A stretch of DNA of 64,000 nucleotides, from NCBI RefSeq assembly GCF_018881925.1, contig NZ_JACVPL010000009.1:1-64000 (forward strand), read 5' to 3'. The position numbers and the translations under genes are program-made. The notes beneath the pieces are model-generated. The model searched no databases and was not told where the DNA came from. It worked only from the letters and a program-made list of their open reading frames with translations. This DNA comes from Polynucleobacter sp. Latsch14-2 (GTDB lineage: Bacteria; Pseudomonadota; Gammaproteobacteria; Burkholderiales; Burkholderiaceae). Positions 1 to 7,494 of the stretch are shown here, in pieces; the stretch's first letter is position 1, and every line of letters starts with the position of its first letter.

Positions 1-4
1 GTTT

Positions 5-79
5 GGCTAAGGTGTTGATAGGTCATGGCTACTTTGACTTGGAGGTCTAGAAGCTTTGGATACTAAAACATCCTTAGCC
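5..79. repeat. Spaced inverted repeat, arms about 8-12 bp
   Basis: GGCTAAGG at 5-12 is the exact reverse complement of CCTTAGCC at 72-79. The match extends a few more bases with one bulge (TGTT against AACAT). The arms are about 59 bases apart, so in RNA they would close a long-range stem. No function can be assigned. Confidence 0.35.
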
Positions 80-255
80 TCCTTACCTAGTTGTTCAAAG
101 TTGCACTTCGTGGTTGAATCCACCTTTTTATATTAATCAAGCAATTACTATTATCTCTGTTGATGCGCTTCCCATTCGACTCATGGCAGTAGTTTGATCA
201 TTTCCCTTAAAAAGGCCCGATTCGATAGGTAAAAACAATGGAATAGGGTATTTTG

Positions 256-276
256 CCCCTTTAAAGGGGTTTTTCT
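256..276 (+). terminator. Palindromic hairpin followed by a T run
   Basis: CCCCTTTAAAGGGG at 256-269 is a perfect palindrome followed directly by TTTTTCT, giving a five-base stem with a TTAA loop. It has the form of an intrinsic terminator on the plus strand. It would end a transcript arriving from the left, either an upstream gene or an unrecognised RNA in 1-255. Confidence 0.55.
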
Positions 277-374
277 AAGAGTTATCCCTGATCTAAACCC
301 TTATTTTTTATCGTTTTTATCGATATATACTGATTCGGCGTTTTGATTTGAATATTTAATACAGAGGAGACAAG

Positions 375-563
375 ATGTCACAACACGATACATTGCTAGC
401 TGCTTTTGAAACATACAAAGCAGAGAACGAAAAGTTCATCGAAAAAGGCATTAAGGCATCTGCTGCCCGTGCTCGTAAGGCGTTACAAGAAATCGCCGGC
501 GCCTGTAAAGAGCGTCGTAAAGAGATTACTGCTGCAAAAGAGGCAATAGAAGCTAAGAAGTAA
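375..563 (+). CDS. Small basic Hc1-like (histone H1-like) protein
   Basis: This 62-residue protein is rich in Lys, Arg, Ala and Glu and is predicted almost entirely helical. The pattern of a helical N-terminus followed by KASAARARKALQEI and a CKERRKEI stretch resembles the N-terminal part of the chlamydial-type histone-like protein Hc1. That resemblance comes from memory of the family. The lysine-rich DNA-binding tail of longer Hc1 or Hc2 proteins is absent, so any DNA binding would rest on this short helical region. A strong ribosome-binding site (AGAGGAGA, 363-370) sits five bases before the ATG. The gene stands alone, with a terminator just downstream, so it is probably monocistronic and perhaps highly expressed. 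A nucleoid-associated role is inference. Confidence 0.8.
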   Translation: MSQHDTLLAAFETYKAENEKFIEKGIKASAARARKALQEIAGACKERRKEITAAKEAIEAKK

Positions 564-585
564 TTTCCACCCGCTTAATTAAAAG

Positions 586-617
586 GCCTGGTTCAGTAAT
601 GAACTGGGCTTTTTTTA
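586..617 (+). terminator. Intrinsic terminator of the Hc1-like gene
   Basis: A ten-base-pair stem with two G-T pairs (GCCTGGTTCA against TGAACTGGGC), a GTAA loop and a run of seven T lie 22 bases after the stop codon. Confidence 0.85.
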
Positions 618-645
618 TGACCACCCCTAGCACCTTATTTAATCC

Positions 646-927
646 ATGACCAAGTCAGAATTTACTCACATGCTCATTCAAGAGGCTTATCCCAACCCTG
701 TTGAGGTGCATCGTGAGCCTAATGGCTTCTTGACTGAGCACTCCCATCCTTTTGAAGTATATGCACTAATCTTAGAGGGTGAAATTCAATTGACCGTGGA
801 AGGTCAGGGCAATACTTATAGGGCAGGTGATATTTTTTACTTGGGTGCTCAAGAATTGCACGAAGAGTCATATGGAAAGGCGGGCGTACGCTATCTAGCA
901 AGCAGAAGGTTGGTTGATGATTTTTAG
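646..927 (+). CDS. Small single-domain cupin protein
   Basis: At 93 residues this is the size of a single cupin beta-barrel. The first cupin motif is visible around residues 32-50: HSHPFEVYALILEGE, with two histidines and a glutamate, the usual metal ligands. The second motif is around residues 66-75 (GDIFYLGAQELHE), with its histidine. Cupins of this size include sugar-binding proteins, small dioxygenases and regulators, so the substrate cannot be named. It starts with ATG but no good ribosome-binding site is visible. It is convergent with selD and is not in an obvious operon. Confidence 0.8.
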   Translation: MTKSEFTHMLIQEAYPNPVEVHREPNGFLTEHSHPFEVYALILEGEIQLTVEGQGNTYRAGDIFYLGAQELHEESYGKAGVRYLASRRLVDDF

Positions 928-981
928 AAAGCGGCTAGCCAACCCCTCTCTTATCTGCATCACTAGCAATAGTGCATTACA

Positions 982-2052
982 TTAATTCGAGAGAACTAGG
1001 GGCTTCTCTTGTTTCTCGCTCATCTGACCAATGACTCGTGCATCCGGGAAGCCATGTCTTTTAAAGATCTCCAATACATCTTGAACGGCGTCTTGGTCGC
1101 AAGAGACCAATAAGCCACCGCTAGTTTGAGGATCAGTCAATAAAGCGTGTTGTGCCTTAGTAAAATCCTTGGGAAGAGAAACATCATTGCCGTAGCTATG
1201 CCAGTTGCGTTCAGAGGCACCAGTAATGATGTCTTGTTCGGCAAGTTCTTTAACCTGTGACAGCAGTGGGACTTTGCTCCAGTTAACAAGGGCTGTGCAT
1301 TGCGAGCCACGCGCCAGTTCCAGAGTATGACCTGCCAAGCCAAATCCCGTGACATCCGTTAGAGCATGAACCCCGGCTAGTTTGGCAAGGTCAGGACCAG
1401 CAGAGTTCAGCTTGGTGGTATTGAAGATCATCTCTTGGTAGCCCTCGGGACTCAATAGATCTTTTTTGAGCGCTGCGGAAAGGATGCCAACACCCAGTGG
1501 CTTGCCAAGGATTAAAGCATCGCCAGGTTTGGCGGCCGCATTACTCTTAACTTGTTTGGGGTCAATAATCCCAATAGCAACTAACCCATAAATGGGTTCT
1601 ACAGAATCAATTGTATGACCGCCGGCAATCGGTATTCCGGCGCCACGACATGCCTCTGCACCACCTTCAAGTATGCGTGCAATGGTTGCATTAGATAAAA
1701 CTTTGATAGGCATACCGACCAGCGCAAGCGCGAACAGTGGCGTACCACCCATTGCATAAATATCGCTAATAGCATTGGTGGCGGCAATTTTTCCAAAGTC
1801 AAATGGGTCATCGACAATGGGCATAAAGAAGTCGGTGGTTGCAACAATGGCTTGCGATTCATTGATTTGATAAACCGCTGCATCATCAGAAGTCTCGATA
1901 CCAACTAGAAGTTCTTTAGGAAAAGGCAATTGCGGCACGCCTTTTAAAATCTCCGATAGAACTGCTGGTGCGATTTTGCAGCCACAGCCACCACCATGAG
2001 ACAGTGAGGTGAGGCGCGGTTCTGTGCTAATTGAATGATTAGTGAGTTTCAT
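982..2052 (-). CDS. selD: Selenide, water dikinase (selenophosphate synthetase)
   Basis: SelD makes selenophosphate from selenide and ATP, the selenium donor for selenocysteine and for 2-selenouridine in tRNA. The 356-residue length is normal. The N-terminal active-site loop is clear at residues 18-27 (SHGGGCGCKI). C23 and K26 match the catalytic Cys17 and Lys20 of the Escherichia coli enzyme, so this is the cysteine form and not a selenoprotein. The conserved TTDFF and GGHTID segments follow. It is the last gene of a run with the transglutaminase-like and TlpA-like genes, 20 bases after tlpA. No selA, selB or mnmH is present in the window, so the use of the selenophosphate cannot be decided here. 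Confidence 0.96.
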   Translation of the reverse strand: MKLTNHSISTEPRLTSLSHGGGCGCKIAPAVLSEILKGVPQLPFPKELLVGIETSDDAAVYQINESQAIVATTDFFMPIVDDPFDFGKIAATNAISDIYAMGGTPLFALALVGMPIKVLSNATIARILEGGAEACRGAGIPIAGGHTIDSVEPIYGLVAIGIIDPKQVKSNAAAKPGDALILGKPLGVGILSAALKKDLLSPEGYQEMIFNTTKLNSAGPDLAKLAGVHALTDVTGFGLAGHTLELARGSQCTALVNWSKVPLLSQVKELAEQDIITGASERNWHSYGNDVSLPKDFTKAQHALLTDPQTSGGLLVSCDQDAVQDVLEIFKRHGFPDARVIGQMSEKQEKPLVLSN

Positions 2053-2072
2053 TTTTTCTTTACCAAAAATAT

Positions 2073-2624
2073 TTATTTACGCAACAGCAACTCAATCTTA
2101 CCTGTCACCTCTTCAGTATCGGCATTATCAATGGCGCCAATCCAAACACCTTCAATTTTTCCCTGCTTTCCAAGTAAAAAAGTGGTCGGGATACCGCGAG
2201 CCTTCCAGGTCTTGTAAATAATGCTATTGCGGTCCTGCACAATCTCTAGAGCATTTTCAGCTATTCCATTGCCCTTAAGGAATTGGGTAATGCGGGGTTT
2301 CATCTCCGCTAAGTTGACTGCCAAAACTTTAAGACCTTTGGGACCATATTTTTCTTGCAAGTAGATGAGCTCGACAAATTCTTCTCGGCAGGGCTCGCAC
2401 CAGCTAGCCCAAAAATTAACAAGAACAACTTTACCTTTAAAGGCGTTGATATTGACTGGTGTGCCAGCTAGGTTGTTGAGTACTAATGGCGGGACTTCAC
2501 TCAAGTCAACCTTGCTTGAGGGCTGCCATTGCGCATATGCACAATTAAGCCCAAGACTAGCGCTAATAAAAAACAGCGAAAGGAGGAAATCTCTCGCTGT
2601 TGATCTTCTTATCGCATGTATCAC
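2073..2624 (-). CDS. TlpA/ResA-type periplasmic thioredoxin-like protein
   Basis: This 183-residue protein has a thioredoxin fold and a redox-active WCEPC motif (Cys76 and Cys79) inside VLVNFWASWCEPCREEF, typical of the TlpA/ResA group. The cis-proline segment GIPTTF follows near residue 143. Residues 1-31 form a signal peptide ending in CAYAQ, so the protein should act in the periplasm, probably reducing disulfides or haem-binding cysteines. The start is GTG at 2624, about eight bases after an AGGAA ribosome-binding site. It lies 22 bases after the transglutaminase-like gene and 20 bases before selD, so co-transcription is likely. The client protein is unknown. Confidence 0.92.
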   Translation of the reverse strand: MIHAIRRSTARDFLLSLFFISASLGLNCAYAQWQPSSKVDLSEVPPLVLNNLAGTPVNINAFKGKVVLVNFWASWCEPCREEFVELIYLQEKYGPKGLKVLAVNLAEMKPRITQFLKGNGIAENALEIVQDRNSIIYKTWKARGIPTTFLLGKQGKIEGVWIGAIDNADTEEVTGKIELLLRK

Positions 2625-2646
2625 GCAAAATTCCTATGAATACACA

Positions 2647-3756
2647 TTAGCCAATCAGTCGGCTAGTAATTTTGTATTTGAAGTTATCGGGATCCAATGA
2701 GTCAAAGCGTCCTTCTTTATTCTCGGCCTGTGGATACATTAAGAATGGAATGTCACCATTTTTACCAAGCTTGGAGCCAGGGAGGGTGATGTCGTGATCA
2801 TAGTTGTAGGCTAGCCAATTCATTTCCCAGTTGCCAAATAAGTAATCGCGGATTGCCAATACTTTAGGATCATTTGCAGGTAGACCTCCTGTTTCCTCAA
2901 GAATTACCTTGCGAACATCTGCAGGATCAACGGGAACCCAGCCATAGCCACTGGCATAAAACTCTGCACGGCAATGCTGTGCCTTGGTGATGTCACCAGA
3001 TTTGCCAAGACTCTTATAGCCACGAGCAGAATCTGCAATCCGAATGCCATAGACATCACGAGCAGCAATCCCTGCTGAACGAGCAAGCGCAACAAATACT
3101 GCATTGATGTCGGCGCACTTACCGCCAAGATTATTGGTTTCTAGCATCAATTTGACGTCACCTTGGCCGCAACCGCGGGTTTTGGGGTCACGATGCGTGT
3201 TCTCCACCACCCAGTTGTAAATTGCCTTTGCTTTTTCAATATCACTTGAATTCGCGGGGAGGGCAGAAAGACACTCCTGAGCCTTGGCTTTGACAATCCC
3301 ATCGGTTGGTAGGTAAACAGTAGCGCGGGTCCAGAATATTCGCTCTTCTTTTGATAACTTCAGGGCTGGATTCGGGTCGGAGAGTTCTATATGACGATTG
3401 CGTGCGCTCACAATCATCGAAACTTTAACCGAATGAGTGCTTGCTGATTTATCCCATTTCGTCCAGAGCATGCGGGCCTGTCTATCTGGAGTTTCAAATA
3501 TCTTACTCTTAGTGTTTGAATCATTAGCTTCTGGTCTGATCGAAAGAGTCTTGAAGTAATCAGTGTTCAAAACCAATGGCAATGGGATCCAAGATTCAGC
3601 GGCACCATTCGTATTTTCTAGACTAACTTCAGTAACGATTTCATAAGTGGTCCACTCTGGTAAAGATTGAGCAAATACTGATGCAATTGGATTTAGGGTC
3701 GGCAGGGCAAATGCACTTACGATATTTTTAATAGCAGAACGGCGGCTAATAGTCAT
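2647..3756 (-). CDS. Exported transglutaminase-like (papain-fold) protein
   Basis: This 369-residue protein has a twin-arginine-like N-terminus (SRRSAIKNIVSAFALP) and probably leaves the cytoplasm. The transglutaminase core is in the C-terminal half. The likely triad is Cys214 in GGKCADINAVF, His261 in QHCRAEFY, and an Asp in PVDPADVRK (277-280). The first 140 residues have a beta-rich pattern seen in related transglutaminase-like proteins. Such proteins are usually peptidases or cross-link-cleaving enzymes, not true transglutaminases, and the substrate here is unknown. The start ATG follows AGGTAAG at a normal distance. It leads the run with tlpA and selD. Confidence 0.88.
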   Translation of the reverse strand: MTISRRSAIKNIVSAFALPTLNPIASVFAQSLPEWTTYEIVTEVSLENTNGAAESWIPLPLVLNTDYFKTLSIRPEANDSNTKSKIFETPDRQARMLWTKWDKSASTHSVKVSMIVSARNRHIELSDPNPALKLSKEERIFWTRATVYLPTDGIVKAKAQECLSALPANSSDIEKAKAIYNWVVENTHRDPKTRGCGQGDVKLMLETNNLGGKCADINAVFVALARSAGIAARDVYGIRIADSARGYKSLGKSGDITKAQHCRAEFYASGYGWVPVDPADVRKVILEETGGLPANDPKVLAIRDYLFGNWEMNWLAYNYDHDITLPGSKLGKNGDIPFLMYPQAENKEGRFDSLDPDNFKYKITSRLIG

Positions 3757-3820
3757 GGCTTACCTGTTAATGTGTGCTGAAAGGTTAAATAGTTGTCGCT
3801 AAGTAATTGTAGAGGGATTT

Positions 3821-5101
3821 TTAGCGGCTAAAACTTCTCTTGGGCGAGCTAGAGCGCTTGGCAGGGGGCTTAGCGCCACCTCCCACATTTCCCGAGGGTT
3901 TAGGCTTTCTGGATTGTTGATGTTGTTGGCTGCGCAATTGAATCGGTTGGGCTACCGCATTTGGGTCGGGTTCAAACCCAGGAATGACTTCTTGGGGAAG
4001 TTTTTGCTTAATGAGTTTCTCAATGTCTCTTAACATTTGATGTTCATCGACGCAGACTAGAGATACTGCAACCCCATTGGATCCAGCTCTTCCGGTACGG
4101 CCGATCCGATGGACATAGTCTTCCGATACATTTGGTAGGTCATAGTTCACAACGTGGGGGAGTTGGTCAATATCAATACCGCGCGCAGCAATATCGGTGG
4201 CCACCAATACAACAATTTTCCCAGCCTTGAAATCTGCTAATGCTTTAGTGCGTGCGCTTTGGCTTTTGTTGCCATGAATCGCCATACTAGTGATGCCATC
4301 TTTTTCCAACTGGGTGACTAACTTATTGGCACCATGTTTGGTTCGCGTAAAGACAAGAACTTGCTTCCAATCATTTGATTTAATAAGGTGCGCCAGGAGC
4401 GGGTGCTTTCGGGTTCTGTCTACCGGATGAATTAATTGTGCAATGGCCTCGTTAGCACTATTACTACGAGCTACCTCAATTAGGGCGGGAGAGTTCAGGA
4501 GGCCGTCTGCAAGCGTCTTAATCTCGTTAGAAAAGGTTGCGGAAAAAAGGAGGTTCTGACGTTGCTTTGGAAGGGCTGCCAATATTTTTTTGATATCACG
4601 CAAGAAGCCCATATCGAGCATACGATCAGCTTCATCTAGTACCAGAATTTCAATTGCGTTAAGTGATACGCAGTTCTGGGACATCAAATCCAAAAGGCGT
4701 CCTGGTGTTGCCACCAAAATATCTAAGCCCGCTTGAATAGCTCTAATCTGAGGATTGGCACCAACGCCACCAAAGATGACGGTCGATTTGAGGCCGGTAT
4801 ATTTGCCATAGGTAACAACGGACTCTTGCACTTGGGCTGCTAACTCGCGAGTCGGCGTCAGAATTAACACTTTGAGCTGGCGCTTGCCTGATACGGGTTT
4901 GGCATTGCTGATTAAGCGTTGCAAGATGGGTAAAGTAAAGCCGGCAGTCTTGCCCGTCCCGGTTTGTGCTGCAGCAAGCAAATCTCCGCCTTTGAGAACG
5001 GCTGGGATGGATTTGGCTTGAATTGGGGTTGGAGTAGTGTAGCCATGCTCCTCAATTGCGCGCAGGATGGAGTCGGATAAACCAAGTTCAGTAAATAACA
5101 T
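3821..5101 (-). CDS. rhlE: ATP-dependent DEAD-box RNA helicase, RhlE type
   Basis: All superfamily 2 helicase motifs are present: the Q motif (YTTPTPIQ), [38 protein letters not shown] and HRIGRTGR. The core is about 375 residues, followed by a basic, Ser- and Pro-rich tail ending in KRSFSR, typical of RhlE-like proteins that act in ribosome assembly or RNA turnover. I chose the ATG at 5101, which begins MLFTELGLS, as in family members. A TTG nine bases upstream (5110) is also open but has no better ribosome-binding site. It could also be one of the related SrmB- or DbpA-like helicases, but lack of a DbpA-type RNA-binding domain argues against DbpA. Confidence 0.93.
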   Translation of the reverse strand: MLFTELGLSDSILRAIEEHGYTTPTPIQAKSIPAVLKGGDLLAAAQTGTGKTAGFTLPILQRLISNAKPVSGKRQLKVLILTPTRELAAQVQESVVTYGKYTGLKSTVIFGGVGANPQIRAIQAGLDILVATPGRLLDLMSQNCVSLNAIEILVLDEADRMLDMGFLRDIKKILAALPKQRQNLLFSATFSNEIKTLADGLLNSPALIEVARSNSANEAIAQLIHPVDRTRKHPLLAHLIKSNDWKQVLVFTRTKHGANKLVTQLEKDGITSMAIHGNKSQSARTKALADFKAGKIVVLVATDIAARGIDIDQLPHVVNYDLPNVSEDYVHRIGRTGRAGSNGVAVSLVCVDEHQMLRDIEKLIKQKLPQEVIPGFEPDPNAVAQPIQLRSQQHQQSRKPKPSGNVGGGAKPPAKRSSSPKRSFSR

Positions 5102-5220
5102 AGGGACCAATGAAATATTGGCCCGTATTCAATTGAAAGACTATCCCGGCCAATGGGGTGAGCTGCCACACTAGGGTGTTTGCAGTAAGAAGCTTTATTT
5201 TAGTCTATTGAGTCTTAGTT

Positions 5221-5778
5221 CTAAGGTAAAGCATTGGCATAGCCCGAAACGAAGAGCTTCTTAGCGCCAGTTTCAGGGTGAAAGACGGCCCGCTTGATTT
5301 TGCCGATATTTCCACCGTATACATGGATGCTAATAGAGGATTTATCACTCATATTGTTTTCTACAACATGAACGTCATGAGTATTCGGTGAAACCATTGC
5401 CACTTGGCCTGCCTGGAAAATGGATACTTCACCAGCTTGATAGTTGCCATCCTTTTGTAGGTGATATGCAGTTTCTTTTTCTTCACCCCGTAATTGACCA
5501 ACCATGCCCCATACGGTGTGATTATGAATAGGCGTTTTTTGTCCAGGCCCCCACACAAAACTGACTACGGAAAATCGATCTAGTGGGTCGGAAAACAGCA
5601 GGTATTGCTGGTAGTACTCGGGATGGGTTTTGCAAAATTCATCGGGCAACCAATCATCATCGCTAATTAATGTTTCAAGTAGCGCCTTGCCCTTGGTGAA
5701 GATAATTTCTTCGGAAACTTGCTCGTCAACCAGCAGGGTAAGCGCCTGAACAAAAGTGAATAGCTTGTCTTCTTGCAT
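5221..5778 (-). CDS. Cysteine dioxygenase-family thiol dioxygenase (cupin)
   Basis: This 185-residue cupin has the metal-binding segment PIHNHTVWGMVGQLRGEE, whose HNH histidines are two of the three iron ligands. A third histidine lies in NTHDVHVVEN. This three-His arrangement is characteristic of bacterial cysteine dioxygenase and 3-mercaptopropionate dioxygenase, which oxidise thiols to sulfinates with O2 and Fe(II). The two activities cannot be separated by eye. The start ATG follows AGGGA by seven bases. It is the last gene of a minus-strand run with the thioesterase and the broken GNAT gene, 17 bases after the thioesterase. An acyl-CoA thioesterase next to a thiol dioxygenase might suit thioacid catabolism, but that is inference. 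Confidence 0.87.
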   Translation of the reverse strand: MQEDKLFTFVQALTLLVDEQVSEEIIFTKGKALLETLISDDDWLPDEFCKTHPEYYQQYLLFSDPLDRFSVVSFVWGPGQKTPIHNHTVWGMVGQLRGEEKETAYHLQKDGNYQAGEVSIFQAGQVAMVSPNTHDVHVVENNMSDKSSISIHVYGGNIGKIKRAVFHPETGAKKLFVSGYANALP

Positions 5779-5795
5779 TGAATATTCCCTGGCAC

Positions 5796-6221
5796 TTAAG
5801 TTGATATTGGAAACAACCAGTCAGGCAGCCCTTTGGGCTTGATGGTATTGGTATCGACGCAAACAATATGAATCAGTGCGCTAGCAAGCAGCTCCATTTC
5901 TGCATTGGGGTTTTCTGGATTGACGCGCCTTGCATTTTGTCTTACTGCGATTTGGGTTCGACCTCGATGCTCAATGACTTGATCAATGCTTAAGAGATCA
6001 TCTAGTCGGCCAGGCTTATGAAACTTCATAGTGATTTCTCGAATAGGCAAAAGAATGCCAAATTCATTGACTAATTTAGATGGGCTTAGGTCTCTTTGAT
6101 ATAGCCACTGCGCCCGACTACGTTCAAATATCTCTAGATAACGAGCGTGGTAAACAAAGCCTGCTGCATCAGTATCGGAGTAGCAAACTCGAAATAAGAA
6201 TGAGGGTGAGGGTGTGGGCAT
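5796..6221 (-). CDS. YbgC/4-hydroxybenzoyl-CoA thioesterase-family protein
   Basis: At 141 residues this is a single hot-dog domain. The catalytic-site signature RVCYSDTDAAGFVYHARYLE (residues 11-30) has the aspartate (DTDAAG) conserved in the YbgC and 4-hydroxybenzoyl-CoA thioesterase family. It should hydrolyse acyl-CoA thioesters in the cytoplasm. There is no tol-pal cluster nearby, so it is not the Tol-linked YbgC by context. It lies 14 bases after the reconstructed end of the GNAT gene and 17 bases before the thiol dioxygenase gene. Confidence 0.9.
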   Translation of the reverse strand: MPTPSPSFLFRVCYSDTDAAGFVYHARYLEIFERSRAQWLYQRDLSPSKLVNEFGILLPIREITMKFHKPGRLDDLLSIDQVIEHRGRTQIAVRQNARRVNPENPNAEMELLASALIHIVCVDTNTIKPKGLPDWLFPIST

Positions 6222-6235
6222 GATCTTTAGATAAT

Positions 6236-6675
6236 TTATTGCAATAACAGGATCATATTACGATGAGGTATTCCAGCTTCATCATAGATGTCACCATAAG
6301 CTTGAAAGCCTAGTTTTTCATAAAAAGGTATTGCTAAGACTTGAGCGTGCAGTTTAAGTTCACTGATTTCATGGGCTTTCCATGATCCATTAGGGCGTAT
6401 AAGAGTTCAGCCCCAATCCCTCTTCTGCGGTAAGGTTCCAAGACAGCCATGCGACCAATTTGACCTTTGCCATCACCCAATTGGATCAGCCTGGCAGTGC
6501 CTACACATGCCAATCCAATATAAGCCAAGGCATGGTCAGCATTTTCATCAAACTCATCTAGCTCCAGATCCTCTGGCACTCCTTGTTCCCTTATGAATAC
6601 GGCAGTACGAATGGGGAGGGCTTCAGAAATCGCTTGAGACCATGTTTTTATCAAAATCGTACACATTTCCTTCAA
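6236..6675 (-). pseudogene. GNAT N-acetyltransferase with a one-base frameshift
   Basis: The intact frame gives a normal GNAT start: IREQGVPEDLELDEFDENAD, then GRMAVLEPYRRRGIGAELL, which is acetyl-CoA-binding motif A. It then runs into 14 unrelated residues and stops at 6334. Reading the next frame from about 6380 restores the expected C-terminal half (HEISELKLHAQ, then IPFYEKLGFQ and DEAGIPH) and ends at a TAA at 6236-6238. The switch falls at the A run in ggaaagccc (plus-strand 6374-6381), where one added base would join the halves. The total span of 440 bases is one short of a multiple of three. The reconstructed protein is about 145 residues, typical of the YjcF-like family. It is a real frameshift or a sequencing error in a short homopolymer. 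A TTG at 6675 or an ATG at 6666 could be the start. Confidence 0.85.
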
Positions 6676-6807
6676 TGTATCAAAGAATATGACTTTGCGC
6701 GGCTAGACCAACAAATAGTCATAAAAAACATCAATATCGTAGTTACAATGAAATCTGAAGTCTAGATGTTAGACTCAGCAAATAACTTCATTCACTTAGG
6801 AGCTCAC

Positions 6808-7389
6808 TTGAAGAAATCATTACTCGCCATCCTCTTTGCATCACTCGGTTTAACTATTGCGTCCTCAGCATTTGCGCAACTCCCAGCAAAAATGCTGCCT
6901 TTGGCGGCCGATGTCGTTGTGATTAGCGCTACAGTTGATTCCGTAGATGCGCAGAAACGCATCGTTGTATTGAAGGATGCCAATGGCAATTTAGCGCAGA
7001 TGAATGTATCGAAGCAGGTTAAAGAGTTGGGAAAAGTTAAAAAGGGTGATGTATTTTTGGTTGAACATGCACAAGCGATTGCGATTGGTTTAACAGCAGC
7101 AGGTAAGGATGCTAAGCCAGGTGTTTCTGGTGTTCGCTCAGTAACGATTGCTGGTAAAGGATCTGCTAAGCCATTTGAAGAAACCGCAGACACCATTTAT
7201 GCGACTGTAAAAATTAGCACAATTGATACCAAGACTCGCGTAGTAACATTCACTTTGCCTAGTGGTGAAAAGCAAAGAGTAAAAGTAGATCAAAGTGTTC
7301 TTGGTCTTGAGAAATTTAAAGCCGGCGATGATGTCATGGTTGAGTTTGTTGATGACACTGCCATCGGCTTTGTAACGCCTAAGCAGTAA
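6808..7389 (+). CDS. Secreted protein of unknown function, TTG start
   Basis: I place the start at the TTG at 6808, giving 193 residues. It lies five bases after a clear AGGAG (6798-6802) and produces a textbook signal peptide (KKSLLAILFASLGLTIASSAFAQ). The longer ATG-started frame at 6766 would put a 14-residue polar extension before the signal. The mature part has two related halves of about 70 residues, each with the pattern of a beta strand, a hydrophobic run and then KV or KAGD.V.VE. The halves are ISATVDSVDAQKRIVVLKD and VKISTIDTKTRVVTFTLPSG, suggesting an internal duplication of a small beta domain. No enzyme motif is seen. It should be periplasmic. A strong terminator follows. Confidence 0.82.
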   Translation: MKKSLLAILFASLGLTIASSAFAQLPAKMLPLAADVVVISATVDSVDAQKRIVVLKDANGNLAQMNVSKQVKELGKVKKGDVFLVEHAQAIAIGLTAAGKDAKPGVSGVRSVTIAGKGSAKPFEETADTIYATVKISTIDTKTRVVTFTLPSGEKQRVKVDQSVLGLEKFKAGDDVMVEFVDDTAIGFVTPKQ

Positions 7390-7423
7390 TACAGTATTTG
7401 CAGATGTCATTCTGCAACCCAAC

Positions 7424-7460
7424 AATACCCGTCAGATACTCAACTGACGGGTATTTTCTT
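7424..7460 (+). terminator. Intrinsic terminator, 12-bp perfect stem
   Basis: AATACCCGTCAG at 7424-7435 pairs with CTGACGGGTATT at 7444-7455 around an eight-base loop and is followed by a T-rich stretch. It ends the secreted-protein transcript before the mgtA promoter. Confidence 0.9.
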
Positions 7461-7488
7461 TGGTCGGTAGCGCATATGAGCCTACAAT
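7460..7488 (+). promoter_or_regulatory. Predicted sigma70-type promoter of mgtA, leaderless
   Basis: TTGGTC (7460-7465) and TACAAT (7483-7488) are 17 bases apart. The -10 hexamer ends six bases before the ATG at 7495, so transcription would start at or within a base or two of the start codon. There is no room for a Mg2+-sensing leader of the enteric mgtA kind. Confidence 0.55.
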
Positions 7489-7494
7489 GAAGTT

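Larger units (their letters stand above)
1..374. other. Left-edge region without a recognisable gene
   Basis: No convincing coding region is visible here. One plus frame is open from the left edge to a stop at about position 50, so the tail of a gene lying outside the window is possible. A minus frame of about 40 codons has no good start. What can be seen is an inverted repeat (about 5-14 against 67-79), a compact terminator-like hairpin at 256-276, and an AT-rich stretch (300-360) that probably carries the promoter of the small gene starting at 375. No tRNA-like folding or T-loop sequence was seen. Confidence 0.5.

Noticed and set aside
1..120. Minus-strand frame of about 40 codons at the left edge
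   Set aside because: It has no good start, closes with a stop on both sides and shows no family resemblance.
6804..7196. Open frame of 130 codons on the minus strand opposite the secreted protein
   Set aside because: It is antisense to a gene with a strong ribosome-binding site, signal peptide and terminator. Its protein has low-complexity Ser/Thr/Ala content typical of a shadow frame.
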